From: Pseudomonadota bacterium
GTDB lineage: Bacteria > Pseudomonadota > Gammaproteobacteria > Burkholderiales > Rhodocyclaceae
Direction of reading: 5' to 3'
Assembly: GCA_030917225.1 (NCBI GenBank)
Contig: JAUPVD010000165.1
Span: forward strand, 1-12,663
Length of the DNA stretch: 12,663 nt
A program made the position numbers and the translations under genes. Below the pieces are notes generated by a model that did not search any database, was not told the DNA's origin, and was given only the letters and a program-made list of their open reading frames with translations. Shown in pieces: positions 1 to 7,066 of this stretch; within the stretch, counting starts at the first letter, position 1; each line of letters opens with the position of its first letter.

Positions 1-824
1 CCGGCGCGGTCGAGGTTGGCTTTGGCGGCACGCACGGCTTGTGCAGAAATGTCGCTGCCGTAGAGTTGTGCCCAGGCCACCGGCTTTTCTGCCGCCAGCG
101 CAGACTCTCGCATTGCATGCCACGCCTTGGCATCAAAACCCTGCAGTCGCTCGAAAGCAAAGTTGCGGCGGCTACCTGGGGCAATGTTGTGGGCAATCTG
201 CGCGGCTTCGAGCAGGAAGGTGCCGCTGCCGCACATCGGGTCGAACAGCGGCGTGCCGGGTTGCCAGCCGGTCAGGTGCAGGATGCCGGCGGCCAGATTT
301 TCCTTAAGCGGCGCATCCACTGTCTTCTGGCGCAGGCCGCGCTGCCACAGTGGCTCGCCCGAGGTGTCGACATACAGCGTGCAATCATCGGCGGTGAGGA
401 AGGCATGGACGCGCACATCCGGTTCGCGCGTATCGATGCTCGGGCGAATGTCGCACTCGCGGCGGAAGCGGTCGCAGACGGCATCCTTGATGCGCAGCGT
501 GATGAAGTCCAGGCTCTTCAGCGGACACTTGATTGCGGTGACGTCGACACGCAGCGTCTGCGTCGGCAGAAACCACTTCGGCCAATCGGCCGCCAGCGCC
601 AGCTGGTAGATGTCCTCCTCCTTCTTGTAGCCCTTGGCCGCCACACGCCACAGGATGCGCGCGGCAATGCGCGAATGCAGATTGGCGGCGTAGCAGACTG
701 GCCAGTCGCCAGCGAAAGTGGCGCCGCCGGGAACGGTCTTGATGTGCTGGCCGCCGGCCGCCACGAGATCCTCGGCAAGGAGCGGTTCGAGGCCGCGCGG
801 GCAGGAGGCGAAGAAATTTTGCAT
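1..824 (-). CDS. THUMP-domain class I SAM-dependent RNA methyltransferase, RlmL-like (3' end outside window)
   Basis: Probable 23S rRNA guanine-N2 methyltransferase of the RlmL (YcbY N-terminal half) family, acting in the cytoplasm on ribosomal RNA. About 274 codons lie in the window and the stop lies beyond the left edge. The N-terminal part (about residues 1-160) fits the ferredoxin-like/THUMP RNA-binding region, opening with MQNFFASCPRGLEPLL. Around residues 165-190 is the GEPLWQRGLR...APLKENLAAG stretch typical of RlmL proteins. The SAM-binding motif DPMCGSGT is at residues 195-202, and the acidic motif GSDIS at 256-260 should contact the SAM ribose. The ATG start directly follows the TAA stop of the upstream hemJ-like gene, so the two are probably cotranscribed and translationally coupled. 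Bacterial homologues without the RlmK half are common in betaproteobacteria; whether that half is absent here cannot be seen. Family assignment is secure, exact target base is inferred. Confidence 0.88.
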   Translation of the reverse strand, partial: MQNFFASCPRGLEPLLAEDLVAAGGQHIKTVPGGATFAGDWPVCYAANLHSRIAARILWRVAAKGYKKEEDIYQLALAADWPKWFLPTQTLRVDVTAIKCPLKSLDFITLRIKDAVCDRFRRECDIRPSIDTREPDVRVHAFLTADDCTLYVDTSGEPLWQRGLRQKTVDAPLKENLAAGILHLTGWQPGTPLFDPMCGSGTFLLEAAQIAHNIAPGSRRNFAFERLQGFDAKAWHAMRESALAAEKPVAWAQLYGSDISAQAVRAAKANLDRA

Positions 825-1241
825 TTAGAAAGGCTTCAGAATGACGAGGAAGACAACAGCAAACATGACCAGCACGGGCATTTCGTTGAACCAGCGGAAC
901 CAGACATGGTTCTTCTGGCAGGTACCGGCGACGAAGGCGCGGAGCAACTGCCCGCAGTAAAGGTGGTAGCCGATGAGCAGCACGACCAGCGTCGTCTTGG
1001 CGTGCAGCCAGCCGCCGGCGAAGCCGAAACCCAGCCATAGCCAGAGGCCGAGGCCTACTGCCAGCACGCCGAGCGGCGTCATGAAGCGATAGAGCTTGCC
1101 GGCCATCAGCAGCAGGCGCTCGCGCTCGGCCAAACTGTCTGCCGGCACCATGGCGAGGTTCACAAAAATGCGCGGCAGGTAGAAGAGGCCGGCGAACCAG
1201 GCGATTACCAGTGAAATGTGCAGAGCCTTGATTACGAGCAT
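825..1241 (-). CDS. hemJ: HemJ-type / CopD-family membrane protein (probable protoporphyrinogen IX oxidase)
   Basis: A 138-residue inner-membrane protein of the UPF0093/HemJ family. Known members oxidise protoporphyrinogen IX to protoporphyrin IX in haem synthesis in bacteria lacking HemG and HemY. Four hydrophobic segments are visible at roughly residues 3-25, 55-75, 82-102 and 121-136. Family-type conserved spots are the early KALHIS with H8, WFAGLFYLPR (15-24), YRFMTPLG (51-58), the WLHAK segment with H80 and K82, GYH (91-93), and the C-terminal RWFNEMPVLVMF. Length is typical of the family. It overlaps the upstream SDR gene by 10 bases and abuts the RNA methyltransferase gene, so it sits mid-operon. 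Automated annotation often says only 'CopD family protein', a copper-resistance name that the sequence does not specially support. Family membership is clear; enzymatic role is inferred from family knowledge. Confidence 0.8.
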   Translation of the reverse strand: MLVIKALHISLVIAWFAGLFYLPRIFVNLAMVPADSLAERERLLLMAGKLYRFMTPLGVLAVGLGLWLWLGFGFAGGWLHAKTTLVVLLIGYHLYCGQLLRAFVAGTCQKNHVWFRWFNEMPVLVMFAVVFLVILKPF

Positions 1242-2122
1242 TCCTTGTTCCTTTCCTTCAATGCAGCGGCGATGCCTTCTTCCACCCGGGGATAGGCGAG
1301 GCGAAGCTGCAGCTCTTCCTTGAGGCGGCGGTTCGACAGCCGGCGAGACTCACGCATGAACGATAGCTGCATCGGCGGCAGCACGCGCTCGGCTTCCGTC
1401 CGCGCCAGGCGCTGCGGCCGCGAGAGGCCGAAGGTGTCAGCCACGCAATCGAAGTATTCGCCCATCTGCAACTGTGAATCGTCGCTGACATTGTAGGCAC
1501 GGTTCGGCCGTGCATGTTGCAGCGCTGCGCAGCAGGCGGCAGCAAGGTCGTCGGCATGAATATGGTTGGTATAGACGTCATCGGCGGCGGCCAGCGCCGG
1601 CGTACCTTTCTGCAGGCGCTCCACCGGCAGGCGATCGCTGGCGTAGATTCCCGGCGCACGCAGTATGCCGACCAGCACCTTGTTCCGGCGACCGAAGGCC
1701 CGCAGCTGGCGCTCGGCATCGAGTCGCCGGACGGCACGGGCGGTCTCCGGATTCGGCGCCCGGGTCTCGTCGATCATCGCCCCTTGGCAGTCGCCATAGA
1801 CGCCGCTGGTGCTAATGTAGATCAGTCGCTGTGGTAGACTTTTTCCCCGCCCCAATGCCGCCAGCAGCTTGTGCGTACGGGTGTCGCGGGTGCCGCGATC
1901 CGGCGGCGGCGCGAGATGCAGCACGCAGTCGGCCAGCCCGGCCAGCCGGTTCAGGCTGGCACGGTTATCGAGGTCGCCAAGCAGGGGCAGGGCGCCCGCT
2001 TTACGCCAGCGCGGCACCTGTTCTGGGTCACGCAGCAATGCGTAAACGCGAAAGCGTTGCAGCAGTTTGGGGAGCGCCCGCCAGGCAACATCGCCACAGC
2101 CGACAATCAATAGTTTTTGCAC
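1232..2122 (-). CDS. SDR-family NAD(P)-binding protein, YeeZ-like atypical epimerase
   Basis: A 296-residue cytoplasmic Rossmann-fold protein resembling Escherichia coli YeeZ, an atypical short-chain dehydrogenase whose substrate is not established. The dinucleotide-binding motif GCGDVA is at residues 8-13, where a typical extended SDR has GxxGxxG. The strand with YISTSGVYGD at 102-111 supplies the usual active-site Ser/Thr region. The place of the catalytic YxxxK is occupied by RAVRR (about residues 129-133), so both Tyr and Lys appear to be replaced by Arg. That makes classical SDR catalysis unlikely and agrees with the atypical subgroup. Start is GTG at 2122-2120, chosen because the Rossmann strand KLLIVGCGD follows at once; no good Shine-Dalgarno precedes it. 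It is first in a minus-strand run with hemJ and the RNA methyltransferase, and is divergent from the ferredoxin reductase gene. Confidence 0.82.
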   Translation of the reverse strand: MQKLLIVGCGDVAWRALPKLLQRFRVYALLRDPEQVPRWRKAGALPLLGDLDNRASLNRLAGLADCVLHLAPPPDRGTRDTRTHKLLAALGRGKSLPQRLIYISTSGVYGDCQGAMIDETRAPNPETARAVRRLDAERQLRAFGRRNKVLVGILRAPGIYASDRLPVERLQKGTPALAAADDVYTNHIHADDLAAACCAALQHARPNRAYNVSDDSQLQMGEYFDCVADTFGLSRPQRLARTEAERVLPPMQLSFMRESRRLSNRRLKEELQLRLAYPRVEEGIAAALKERNKECS

Positions 2123-2128
2123 CGGCGA

Positions 2129-2134
2129 ATTGTA
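2129..2134 (-). promoter_or_regulatory. Possible -10 box for the SDR-hemJ-methyltransferase run
   Basis: The minus strand reads TACAAT here, five of six matches to TATAAT. Transcription would start about 7 bases downstream, at or next to the GTG start codon at 2122, which also lacks an evident ribosome-binding site; this would imply a leaderless or nearly leaderless mRNA. No convincing -35 hexamer lies 16-18 bases upstream. The call is weak and rests on position and one hexamer. Confidence 0.3.
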
Positions 2135-2201
2135 TCAATGTATCCGCCCGCCAATGCCGCTCGCAGCAGGGCACGGCGGTTAGGCCGCAGGATTCGAAGA
2201 C

Positions 2202-2208
2202 AAGGGGA
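2202..2208 (+). promoter_or_regulatory. Shine-Dalgarno AAGGGGA for the ferredoxin reductase
   Basis: AAGGGGA ends 3 bases before the ATG at 2212, with GGGG centred about 6 bases upstream. It decides the start: the open frame extends much further upstream (to about 1831), but that extension lies over the SDR gene on the other strand and has no protein-like character. Confidence 0.7.
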
Positions 2209-2211
2209 ATC

Positions 2212-3231
2212 ATGAGCTTTACCGTCACCATCCAGCCTTCGGGGCACACACTAGCCGCCGAAGCCGATGAATCCGTGCTGGAAGCAGCCCTGCGCCAGGG
2301 CCTGACCCTGCCCTACGGCTGCCGCGACGGTGCCTGCGGCGCCTGCCGCGGCAAGGTGCTGGCCGGCGAGGTGGATCACGGCAAGGCGCAGATCCATGCG
2401 CTCAGCGAAGCCGATCGGACGGAAGGTTTCGCCCTCTTCTGCTGCGCCCAGCCGCGCTCCGACCTGACCATTGAATCGCGAGAAGTCCGCAAGGCCGGGG
2501 ACATCCCGGTCAAGACCCTGCCGGCACGCGTGCAGCAGCTGGTGCGTGCAGCACCGGATGTGATGGTCGTCAAGCTGAAGCTGCCGGCCAGCGAGCGCCT
2601 GCAGTTCCTCGCCGGACAATACATCGACATCCTGCTCAAGGACGGCAAGCGGCGCAGCTTCTCGCTGGCCAACGCGCCGCACGACGACGAATTTCTCGAA
2701 CTGCACATCCGGCATGTGTCGGGCGGCCTGTTCACCGAGCAGGTTTTCTCCACGATGAAGGAGAAGGACATCCTGCGCTTCAACGGCCCGCACGGCACCT
2801 TCTTCCTGCGCGAAGACTCGAAGAAGCCGATGGTCATGGTGGCTGGCGGCACAGGGTTCGCGCCGATCAAATCAGTCGTCGAGCACGCCATCGCCGAGAA
2901 TTGCGACCGGCCGATCACCGTCTATTGGGGTGGCCGAAGCCTCGTCGACCTGTATCAGATGGAAGTCGCCGAGGGCTGGGCCAAGGCACACGCCGGCATC
3001 CGCTTCGTGCCGGTGCTTGCCGAACCGACGGCAAGCGATTGCTGGAGCGGCCGCAGCGGCTTTGTGCATCGGGCGGTCATGGCTGACTTCCCGGATCTTT
3101 CCGGCCATCAGGTATACGCCTGCGGGTCGCCAGCGATGATTGCCGCCGCGAAGCGCGATTTCCGCGACGGGTGTAAGCTTCCGGAAAACGAATTCTTTGC
3201 CGATTCGTTCGATTTCGCCAACGACAAGTGA
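2212..3231 (+). CDS. NAD(P)H-dependent [2Fe-2S]/flavin oxidoreductase (annotated in relatives as CDP-6-deoxy-delta-3,4-glucoseen reductase)
   Basis: A 339-residue electron-transfer flavoprotein with an N-terminal plant-type [2Fe-2S] ferredoxin domain (about residues 1-92), a flavin-binding barrel (about 100-205) and a C-terminal NAD(P)H-binding domain (about 210-330). It should pass electrons from NAD(P)H through flavin to the iron-sulphur cluster and then to a partner. Cluster ligands are C37, C42, C45 and C77 (C78 is adjacent). The flavin motif is RSFS at 148-151, followed by GPHGTFFLRED. The nucleotide-binding motif is AGGTGFAPI, and a late CGSP is typical of the family. The domain order and length match AscD/RfbI-type reductases and oxygenase reductase components. 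No CDP-sugar dehydratase or 3-dehydrase is nearby, so the sugar-pathway name is probably a misnomer; its redox partner is unknown. Start is set by the Shine-Dalgarno at 2202-2208. The HDOD gene follows after 19 bases. Confidence 0.88.
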   Translation: MSFTVTIQPSGHTLAAEADESVLEAALRQGLTLPYGCRDGACGACRGKVLAGEVDHGKAQIHALSEADRTEGFALFCCAQPRSDLTIESREVRKAGDIPVKTLPARVQQLVRAAPDVMVVKLKLPASERLQFLAGQYIDILLKDGKRRSFSLANAPHDDEFLELHIRHVSGGLFTEQVFSTMKEKDILRFNGPHGTFFLREDSKKPMVMVAGGTGFAPIKSVVEHAIAENCDRPITVYWGGRSLVDLYQMEVAEGWAKAHAGIRFVPVLAEPTASDCWSGRSGFVHRAVMADFPDLSGHQVYACGSPAMIAAAKRDFRDGCKLPENEFFADSFDFANDK

Positions 3232-3250
3232 CAAGCCCAGGAAATCCACG

Positions 3251-4423
3251 ATGAGTCTTTTTATCACCCGCCAGCCACTGATCAACCGCCAGGGCAAGAT
3301 CATCGCCACCCGGCTGCGCCTGCACGCCAGTAACGGTGAGACTTCCGAAGCAGTCGTGGACGCCCTCAACAAGCTGACCGAATTCTGGCCGCAGAGCGAA
3401 CGCAGCATCTTCGTCAATTTCGACACTGTCGGCGGCGACATGGGGCTGCTCGACTGGATCGCCCCGGCCAACGTCACCTTTGAACTGCCCGGCACGCCGT
3501 TCTGTACCGACCATACGGCAGAATTCGTTGCCGCGCTGAAAGAGGCCAACCTGTCGCTGTGCTACGACTTCGATGCCCAGGCAGCACAGGCCTTCGGCAG
3601 TGGCGCCACCTTCCGTTTTGTCGGCTTCGACACCACCAGTTTTTCGCCTGCCCAACTCAAGGCGCTGCTCGCCAAGACACAGTCCTTTGGCATCCCCATC
3701 GCATTCAATGTCGACAGCCAGCAGGAGTTCAAGGCCTGCATGGATGCCGGCATGAGCGCTGCGGCCGGCTGGTTTGTCAAACAGCCGGCAAGCGCGCCGG
3801 CGAAGCAGCTCAACGCCAGCCAGGCGCACATTGTCCGCGTGCTCAATCTGGTGCGAAACAATGTCGATGTCAGCCAGATCGAAGCTGCACTGAAGCAGGA
3901 CGTGGCGCTGTCCTACAAGCTGCTGCGCTACATCAACTCGGCGGGTTTCGGCCTCTCCTGCGAGGTGCAGTCGTTCAAACACGCGGTCACCATCCTCGGC
4001 TACGACAAGCTGAACAAATGGTTGTCACTGCTGCTTGTCACCGCCAGCAAGGACCCGATGGCGCCAACGCTGATGCATACCGCGCTGACCCGAGCCCGGC
4101 TGATGGAACAGCTCGGCCACGGGCTGGTCGACAGATCCGAGTACGACAACCTGTTCATCACCGGTGCTTTTTCGATGCTCGACCTGCTGCTCGGCGTGAC
4201 GATGGAACAGGCCATGGAATCAATGCACCTGCCCGAGCCGATCATCGAAGCGCTGCTCGGCCGTGGCGGGCTTTACGCCCCCTTCCTCGATCTGGCGCTG
4301 GCCTGCGAAAACGGTGATGGTGCTGCGCTGGCGGAGCAGGCGGGCATGCTTGGGCTGACAGGAGATCAGGTCAATCACGCACAACTGGTGGCACTGGCCT
4401 TTGCTGACGCTATGGAAAATTGA
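3251..4423 (+). CDS. Degenerate EAL plus HDOD domain signalling protein (YuxH/CdgJ-like)
   Basis: A 390-residue cytoplasmic regulator with the two-part layout of the YuxH family. Residues 1-180 resemble an EAL (cyclic-di-GMP phosphodiesterase) domain and begin with ITRQPLINRQGKIIA. Where active EAL domains carry E-x-L, this protein has TRLRL (20-24). The usual Asp-Asp motif is replaced by CYDFD (104-108), so phosphodiesterase activity is unlikely. Residues about 185-390 fit HDOD, a metal-free HD-like fold used in signal transduction, with LKQDVALSYKLLRYINSAG at 214-232. Homologues affect motility, chemotaxis or stress responses in several proteobacteria; the role here is unknown. ATG at 3251 has AGGAA seven bases upstream. 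Close spacing to the reductase gene suggests cotranscription, and a strong terminator follows at 4445-4480. Confidence 0.85.
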   Translation: MSLFITRQPLINRQGKIIATRLRLHASNGETSEAVVDALNKLTEFWPQSERSIFVNFDTVGGDMGLLDWIAPANVTFELPGTPFCTDHTAEFVAALKEANLSLCYDFDAQAAQAFGSGATFRFVGFDTTSFSPAQLKALLAKTQSFGIPIAFNVDSQQEFKACMDAGMSAAAGWFVKQPASAPAKQLNASQAHIVRVLNLVRNNVDVSQIEAALKQDVALSYKLLRYINSAGFGLSCEVQSFKHAVTILGYDKLNKWLSLLLVTASKDPMAPTLMHTALTRARLMEQLGHGLVDRSEYDNLFITGAFSMLDLLLGVTMEQAMESMHLPEPIIEALLGRGGLYAPFLDLALACENGDGAALAEQAGMLGLTGDQVNHAQLVALAFADAMEN

Positions 4424-4444
4424 TTCGACAGTAGTTCCGTCTGG

Positions 4445-4480
4445 AAAGCAGAACGGCGCCCTCGGGCGCCGTTCTGCTTT
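4445..4480. terminator. Bidirectional rho-independent terminator (17-bp perfect stem)
   Basis: Positions 4445-4461 and 4464-4480 are perfect reverse complements. The top of the stem is GGCGCC paired with GGCGCC, closing on a CTCG loop. The outer AAA/TTT pairs give a short U tract on both strands. It sits between the convergent ends of the HDOD gene (stop at 4423) and livF (stop at 4501), so it can end both transcripts. Confidence 0.88.
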
Positions 4481-4500
4481 GTACTTGTCCACCTGCTCAC

Positions 4501-5217
4501 CTACTCGCCAAGATAGGCCTCGCGCACCTTCGGGTTGTGCAGCAAGGCCGCCGCATCGTCAGTCAGCGTGATCTCGCCGCTTTCCATGACATACCCGCGC
4601 TGGCTGGTTTCCAGCGCCAGCTTGGCATTCTGCTCGATGAGCAGAATGGTCATGCCTTCTGACGCCACTGTACGGATCACTTCAAAAATCTTCTGCACCA
4701 TGATCGGCGCCAACCCCATCGACGGCTCGTCGAGCAGCAGCAACTTTGGCCGACTCATCAGCGCCCGGCCGATAGCCAGCATCTGCTGCTCACCGCCGGA
4801 AAGCGTGCCGGCCAGTTGCTTCTCCCGCTCCTTGAGGCGGGGAAACAGGCCAAACACATGCTCGAGATCGCTCTCGATCACGGCCTTGTCGTTGCGGGTG
4901 AAAGCACCCATGGACAGATTTTCGGTAATCGTCAAACGCGGAAACACGCCGCGCCCTTCGGGGACCAGCGCAATACCTTCACGCACCAGGTGATGCGGCG
5001 GTAGCTTGTTGATCTCCTTGCCCTGGTAACGGATGCTGCCGCCGGCAGCATCCAGCATGCGTGACAACGCCCTGAGGGTGCTGGTCTTGCCGGCGCCATT
5101 GGCCCCGATCAGCGCCACCATCTCGCCAGGGTTGATGTGAAAGGTAATGCCGCGCACGGCCTGGATGCCGCCGTAGGTGACACGCAGGCCTTCGACGATG
5201 AGCAGGGGTTCGTTCAT
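4501..5217 (-). CDS. livF: Branched-chain amino acid ABC transporter ATPase LivF
   Basis: A 238-residue cytoplasmic ATPase, one of the two nucleotide-binding subunits that power LivHM-type (HAAT family) import of hydrophobic amino acids. Walker A is GANGAGKT (38-45), the ABC signature LSGGE at 139-143, and Walker B LLLLDEP (159-165) with catalytic E164. The usual H-loop histidine is a glutamine in IEQNA (about 194-198), which is normal for LivF. The SMGLAPIMV stretch after Walker B is also typical. Length equals that of the family. The ATG overlaps the livG stop by 4 bases (ATGA), which indicates translational coupling. It is the last gene of the operon, followed by the shared bidirectional terminator. 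Confidence 0.95.
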   Translation of the reverse strand: MNEPLLIVEGLRVTYGGIQAVRGITFHINPGEMVALIGANGAGKTSTLRALSRMLDAAGGSIRYQGKEINKLPPHHLVREGIALVPEGRGVFPRLTITENLSMGAFTRNDKAVIESDLEHVFGLFPRLKEREKQLAGTLSGGEQQMLAIGRALMSRPKLLLLDEPSMGLAPIMVQKIFEVIRTVASEGMTILLIEQNAKLALETSQRGYVMESGEITLTDDAAALLHNPKVREAYLGE

Positions 5218-5999
5218 GCCGCCACCCCGATGTAGGCTTCGATGACGCGCGGATCGTGTTGCACCACAGCGGGCACATCCTCGATGATCAGCGCGCCGTA
5301 ATCGAGCACCGCCACGCGGTCACACAGCCCCATGACCAGTTTGACGTCGTGTTCGATGAGCAGGATGGTGATGCCGTCGTCGCGGATGCCTTCGATCAGC
5401 ACGCGCAGCTCCTCGGTTTCGGTGCCATTCATGCCGGCCGCCGGTTCATCGAGGCACAGCAGCTTTGGGTCGGTGGCCAGCGCGCGGGCGATTTCGAGGC
5501 GACGCTGGTCGCCGTAGGAAAGGTTCTTGGCCAGATCCTCGGCACGGTCCTCGACGCCGACATAATGCAGCAGTTCTTCGGCGCGACGGCGAATTGCAGC
5601 CTCTTCCTCGCGGGTACTGCGATCACGCAGCACGGCGCCGAACACCCCCTTGCGGGTACGCACATGGCAGCCGACCATGACGTTGTCCAGCGCCGACATG
5701 TTGCCGAACAGGCGGATGTTCTGGAAGGTACGCGCAATACCGCGCTCGGCCGCCTGATGTGGCGCATTGGCCTTGAGCGGCGCGCCGTCGAAGACAAAAC
5801 CGCCGCCGTCGGGAATGTACAGCCCGGTCATGCAGTTGAAGAAGGTGGTCTTGCCGGCACCGTTCGGGCCGATCAGGCCATAGATCTCACCCTTGCGGAT
5901 GGTCAGCGACACATCGCGCAGGGCCTTGACGCCGCCGAAGTGCTTGGCGACGGCCTGGGCTTCGAGCAACACTTCTTTCGCTACATCCATCACACTCAT
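5214..5999 (-). CDS. livG: Branched-chain amino acid ABC transporter ATPase LivG
   Basis: A 261-residue cytoplasmic ATPase, partner of LivF. Walker A is GPNGAGKT (44-51), the Q-loop region is ARTFQNIRLF (89-98), the variant signature LSYGDQ (160-165) is normal for LivG, Walker B is LLCLDEP (180-186), and the H-loop histidine is H217 in IEHDVK. The insertion between the Q loop and the signature that distinguishes LivG from LivF is present (about residues 113-140). The start is the ATG at 5999-5997, which forms an ATGA overlap with the livM stop; an in-frame start at 6044 exists but would extend 15 residues into livM without family support. The stop overlaps the livF start in the same way. Confidence 0.95.
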   Translation of the reverse strand: MSVMDVAKEVLLEAQAVAKHFGGVKALRDVSLTIRKGEIYGLIGPNGAGKTTFFNCMTGLYIPDGGGFVFDGAPLKANAPHQAAERGIARTFQNIRLFGNMSALDNVMVGCHVRTRKGVFGAVLRDRSTREEEAAIRRRAEELLHYVGVEDRAEDLAKNLSYGDQRRLEIARALATDPKLLCLDEPAAGMNGTETEELRVLIEGIRDDGITILLIEHDVKLVMGLCDRVAVLDYGALIIEDVPAVVQHDPRVIEAYIGVAA

Positions 6000-7066
6000 C
6001 GCGCCTTCTCCGCAAGTTCGCGACGACGATCCGGCGATGGCCACAGCCCCGCTGGTTTGAAACGCATGACCAACACCAGCGCCAGACCGAAAATCAGCAT
6101 GCGCAGGCTTTCCGGGTCAGCCAGCACTTCGCCGAACAGGGCTTTCTGTACAGGAACCACGGCGTAGCGCAGCAGCTCCGGCAGGATGGTCAGCAGCACA
6201 GCACCGAGAATGACGCCGGGGATATGCCCCATGCCGCCGAGCACCACCATGGCCAGGATCATCACCGACTCGATCAGCGAGAAACTTTCCGGTGAGACGA
6301 AACCCTGCATGGCGGCAAAGATGCCACCGGCGATGCCGCCGAAGGAAGCCCCCATGGCGAAGGCCAGCAGCTTCATGTTGCGGGTGTTGATGCCGATCGC
6401 CTTGGCGGCGATTTCATCCTCGCGGATGGCCTGCCAAGCGCGGCCGATGCGCGAATGCTGCAAGCGGTAATTGACCAGGATGACGGCCAGCACCAGCAGC
6501 AGCAACAAGTAGTAATACTTCTGTGGCCCGCTGAAGGTGATACCGAAAATCGTGCTTGGCGCACTGAACTTGAAGCCCCCGATCGCCACCGGGTCGATCA
6601 TGTTGATGCCCTGTGGGCCGTTGGTGATGTTGATCGGCGCATTCAGGTTATTCATGAAGATGCGCACGATCTCACCAAAGCCGAGGGTGACGATGGCCAG
6701 GTAATCGCCGCGCAGCTTGAGCGTCGGCGCACCGAGGATGACCCCGAAGAAGCAGGCGACGATGGCGCCCAGCGGCAGGATCACCCAGAACGGCAGGTGG
6801 ATGCCGAAATGCGGGCTGGCCAGCAACGCCCACAGATAGGCGCCAACTGCGTAGAAGGCGATGTAGCCAAGGTCAAGCAGGCCGGCAAAACCGACGACGA
6901 TGTTCAAGCCGAGCGCCAGGAAGACGTAAAGAATCGCAAAATCGACGATGCGCACCCAAGCCTGGCCGCCGAGGGCGGCAACGAAAGGCAGGATCAGCAG
7001 GGCAGCGGCGGCGAGCACGCCGAGGAGCGTCTTGCGCATCGGCAGGGAGCCAAGCAGCGGGTTCAT
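5996..7066 (-). CDS. livM: Branched-chain amino acid ABC transporter permease LivM
   Basis: A 356-residue polytopic inner-membrane protein forming the translocation channel with LivH. Repeated hydrophobic segments fill most of the length, starting at about residues 13-32. Family-typical stretches are LNIVVGFAGLLDLGYIAF (54-71), LKLRGDYLAIVTLGFGEIVR (117-136), the IGRAWQAIREDE cytoplasmic loop that contacts the ATPases, and VLGGMGHIPGVILGA near the C-terminus. Length is within the usual 320-420 range. The start ATG makes a 4-base ATGA overlap with the livH stop. A short basic tail (PDRRRELAEKAR) ends the protein in the cytoplasm. Confidence 0.94.
   Translation of the reverse strand: MNPLLGSLPMRKTLLGVLAAAALLILPFVAALGGQAWVRIVDFAILYVFLALGLNIVVGFAGLLDLGYIAFYAVGAYLWALLASPHFGIHLPFWVILPLGAIVACFFGVILGAPTLKLRGDYLAIVTLGFGEIVRIFMNNLNAPINITNGPQGINMIDPVAIGGFKFSAPSTIFGITFSGPQKYYYLLLLLVLAVILVNYRLQHSRIGRAWQAIREDEIAAKAIGINTRNMKLLAFAMGASFGGIAGGIFAAMQGFVSPESFSLIESVMILAMVVLGGMGHIPGVILGAVLLTILPELLRYAVVPVQKALFGEVLADPESLRMLIFGLALVLVMRFKPAGLWPSPDRRRELAEKAR

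Larger units (their letters stand above)
2123..2211. other. Divergent intergenic region
   Basis: This 89-base stretch separates the minus-strand SDR gene from the plus-strand ferredoxin reductase gene and must contain promoters for both directions, or at least translation signals. Apart from the possible minus-strand -10 box and the plus-strand Shine-Dalgarno, I see no convincing promoter pair, operator palindrome or small ORF. Confidence 0.6.

Noticed and set aside
39..1040. Long plus-strand open frame (333 codons)
   Set aside because: It runs opposite the RNA methyltransferase and hemJ genes, whose protein motifs are unmistakable. Its translation is Arg/Gln/Ala-rich with no family character, typical of antisense shadow in GC-rich DNA.
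1831..2211. N-terminal extension of the ferredoxin reductase frame
   Set aside because: The extension overlaps the SDR gene on the other strand and has no protein-like sequence; the Shine-Dalgarno and the ferredoxin domain start at ATG 2212.
3140..3250. Earlier in-frame start for the HDOD protein
   Set aside because: It would overlap the end of the reductase gene; the ATG at 3251 has a well-placed AGGAA and begins the family's normal N-terminus.
6000..6044. Earlier in-frame start for livG
   Set aside because: It would add 15 residues read over the livM end. The ATG at 5999 gives the ATGA overlap seen at the other liv junctions.
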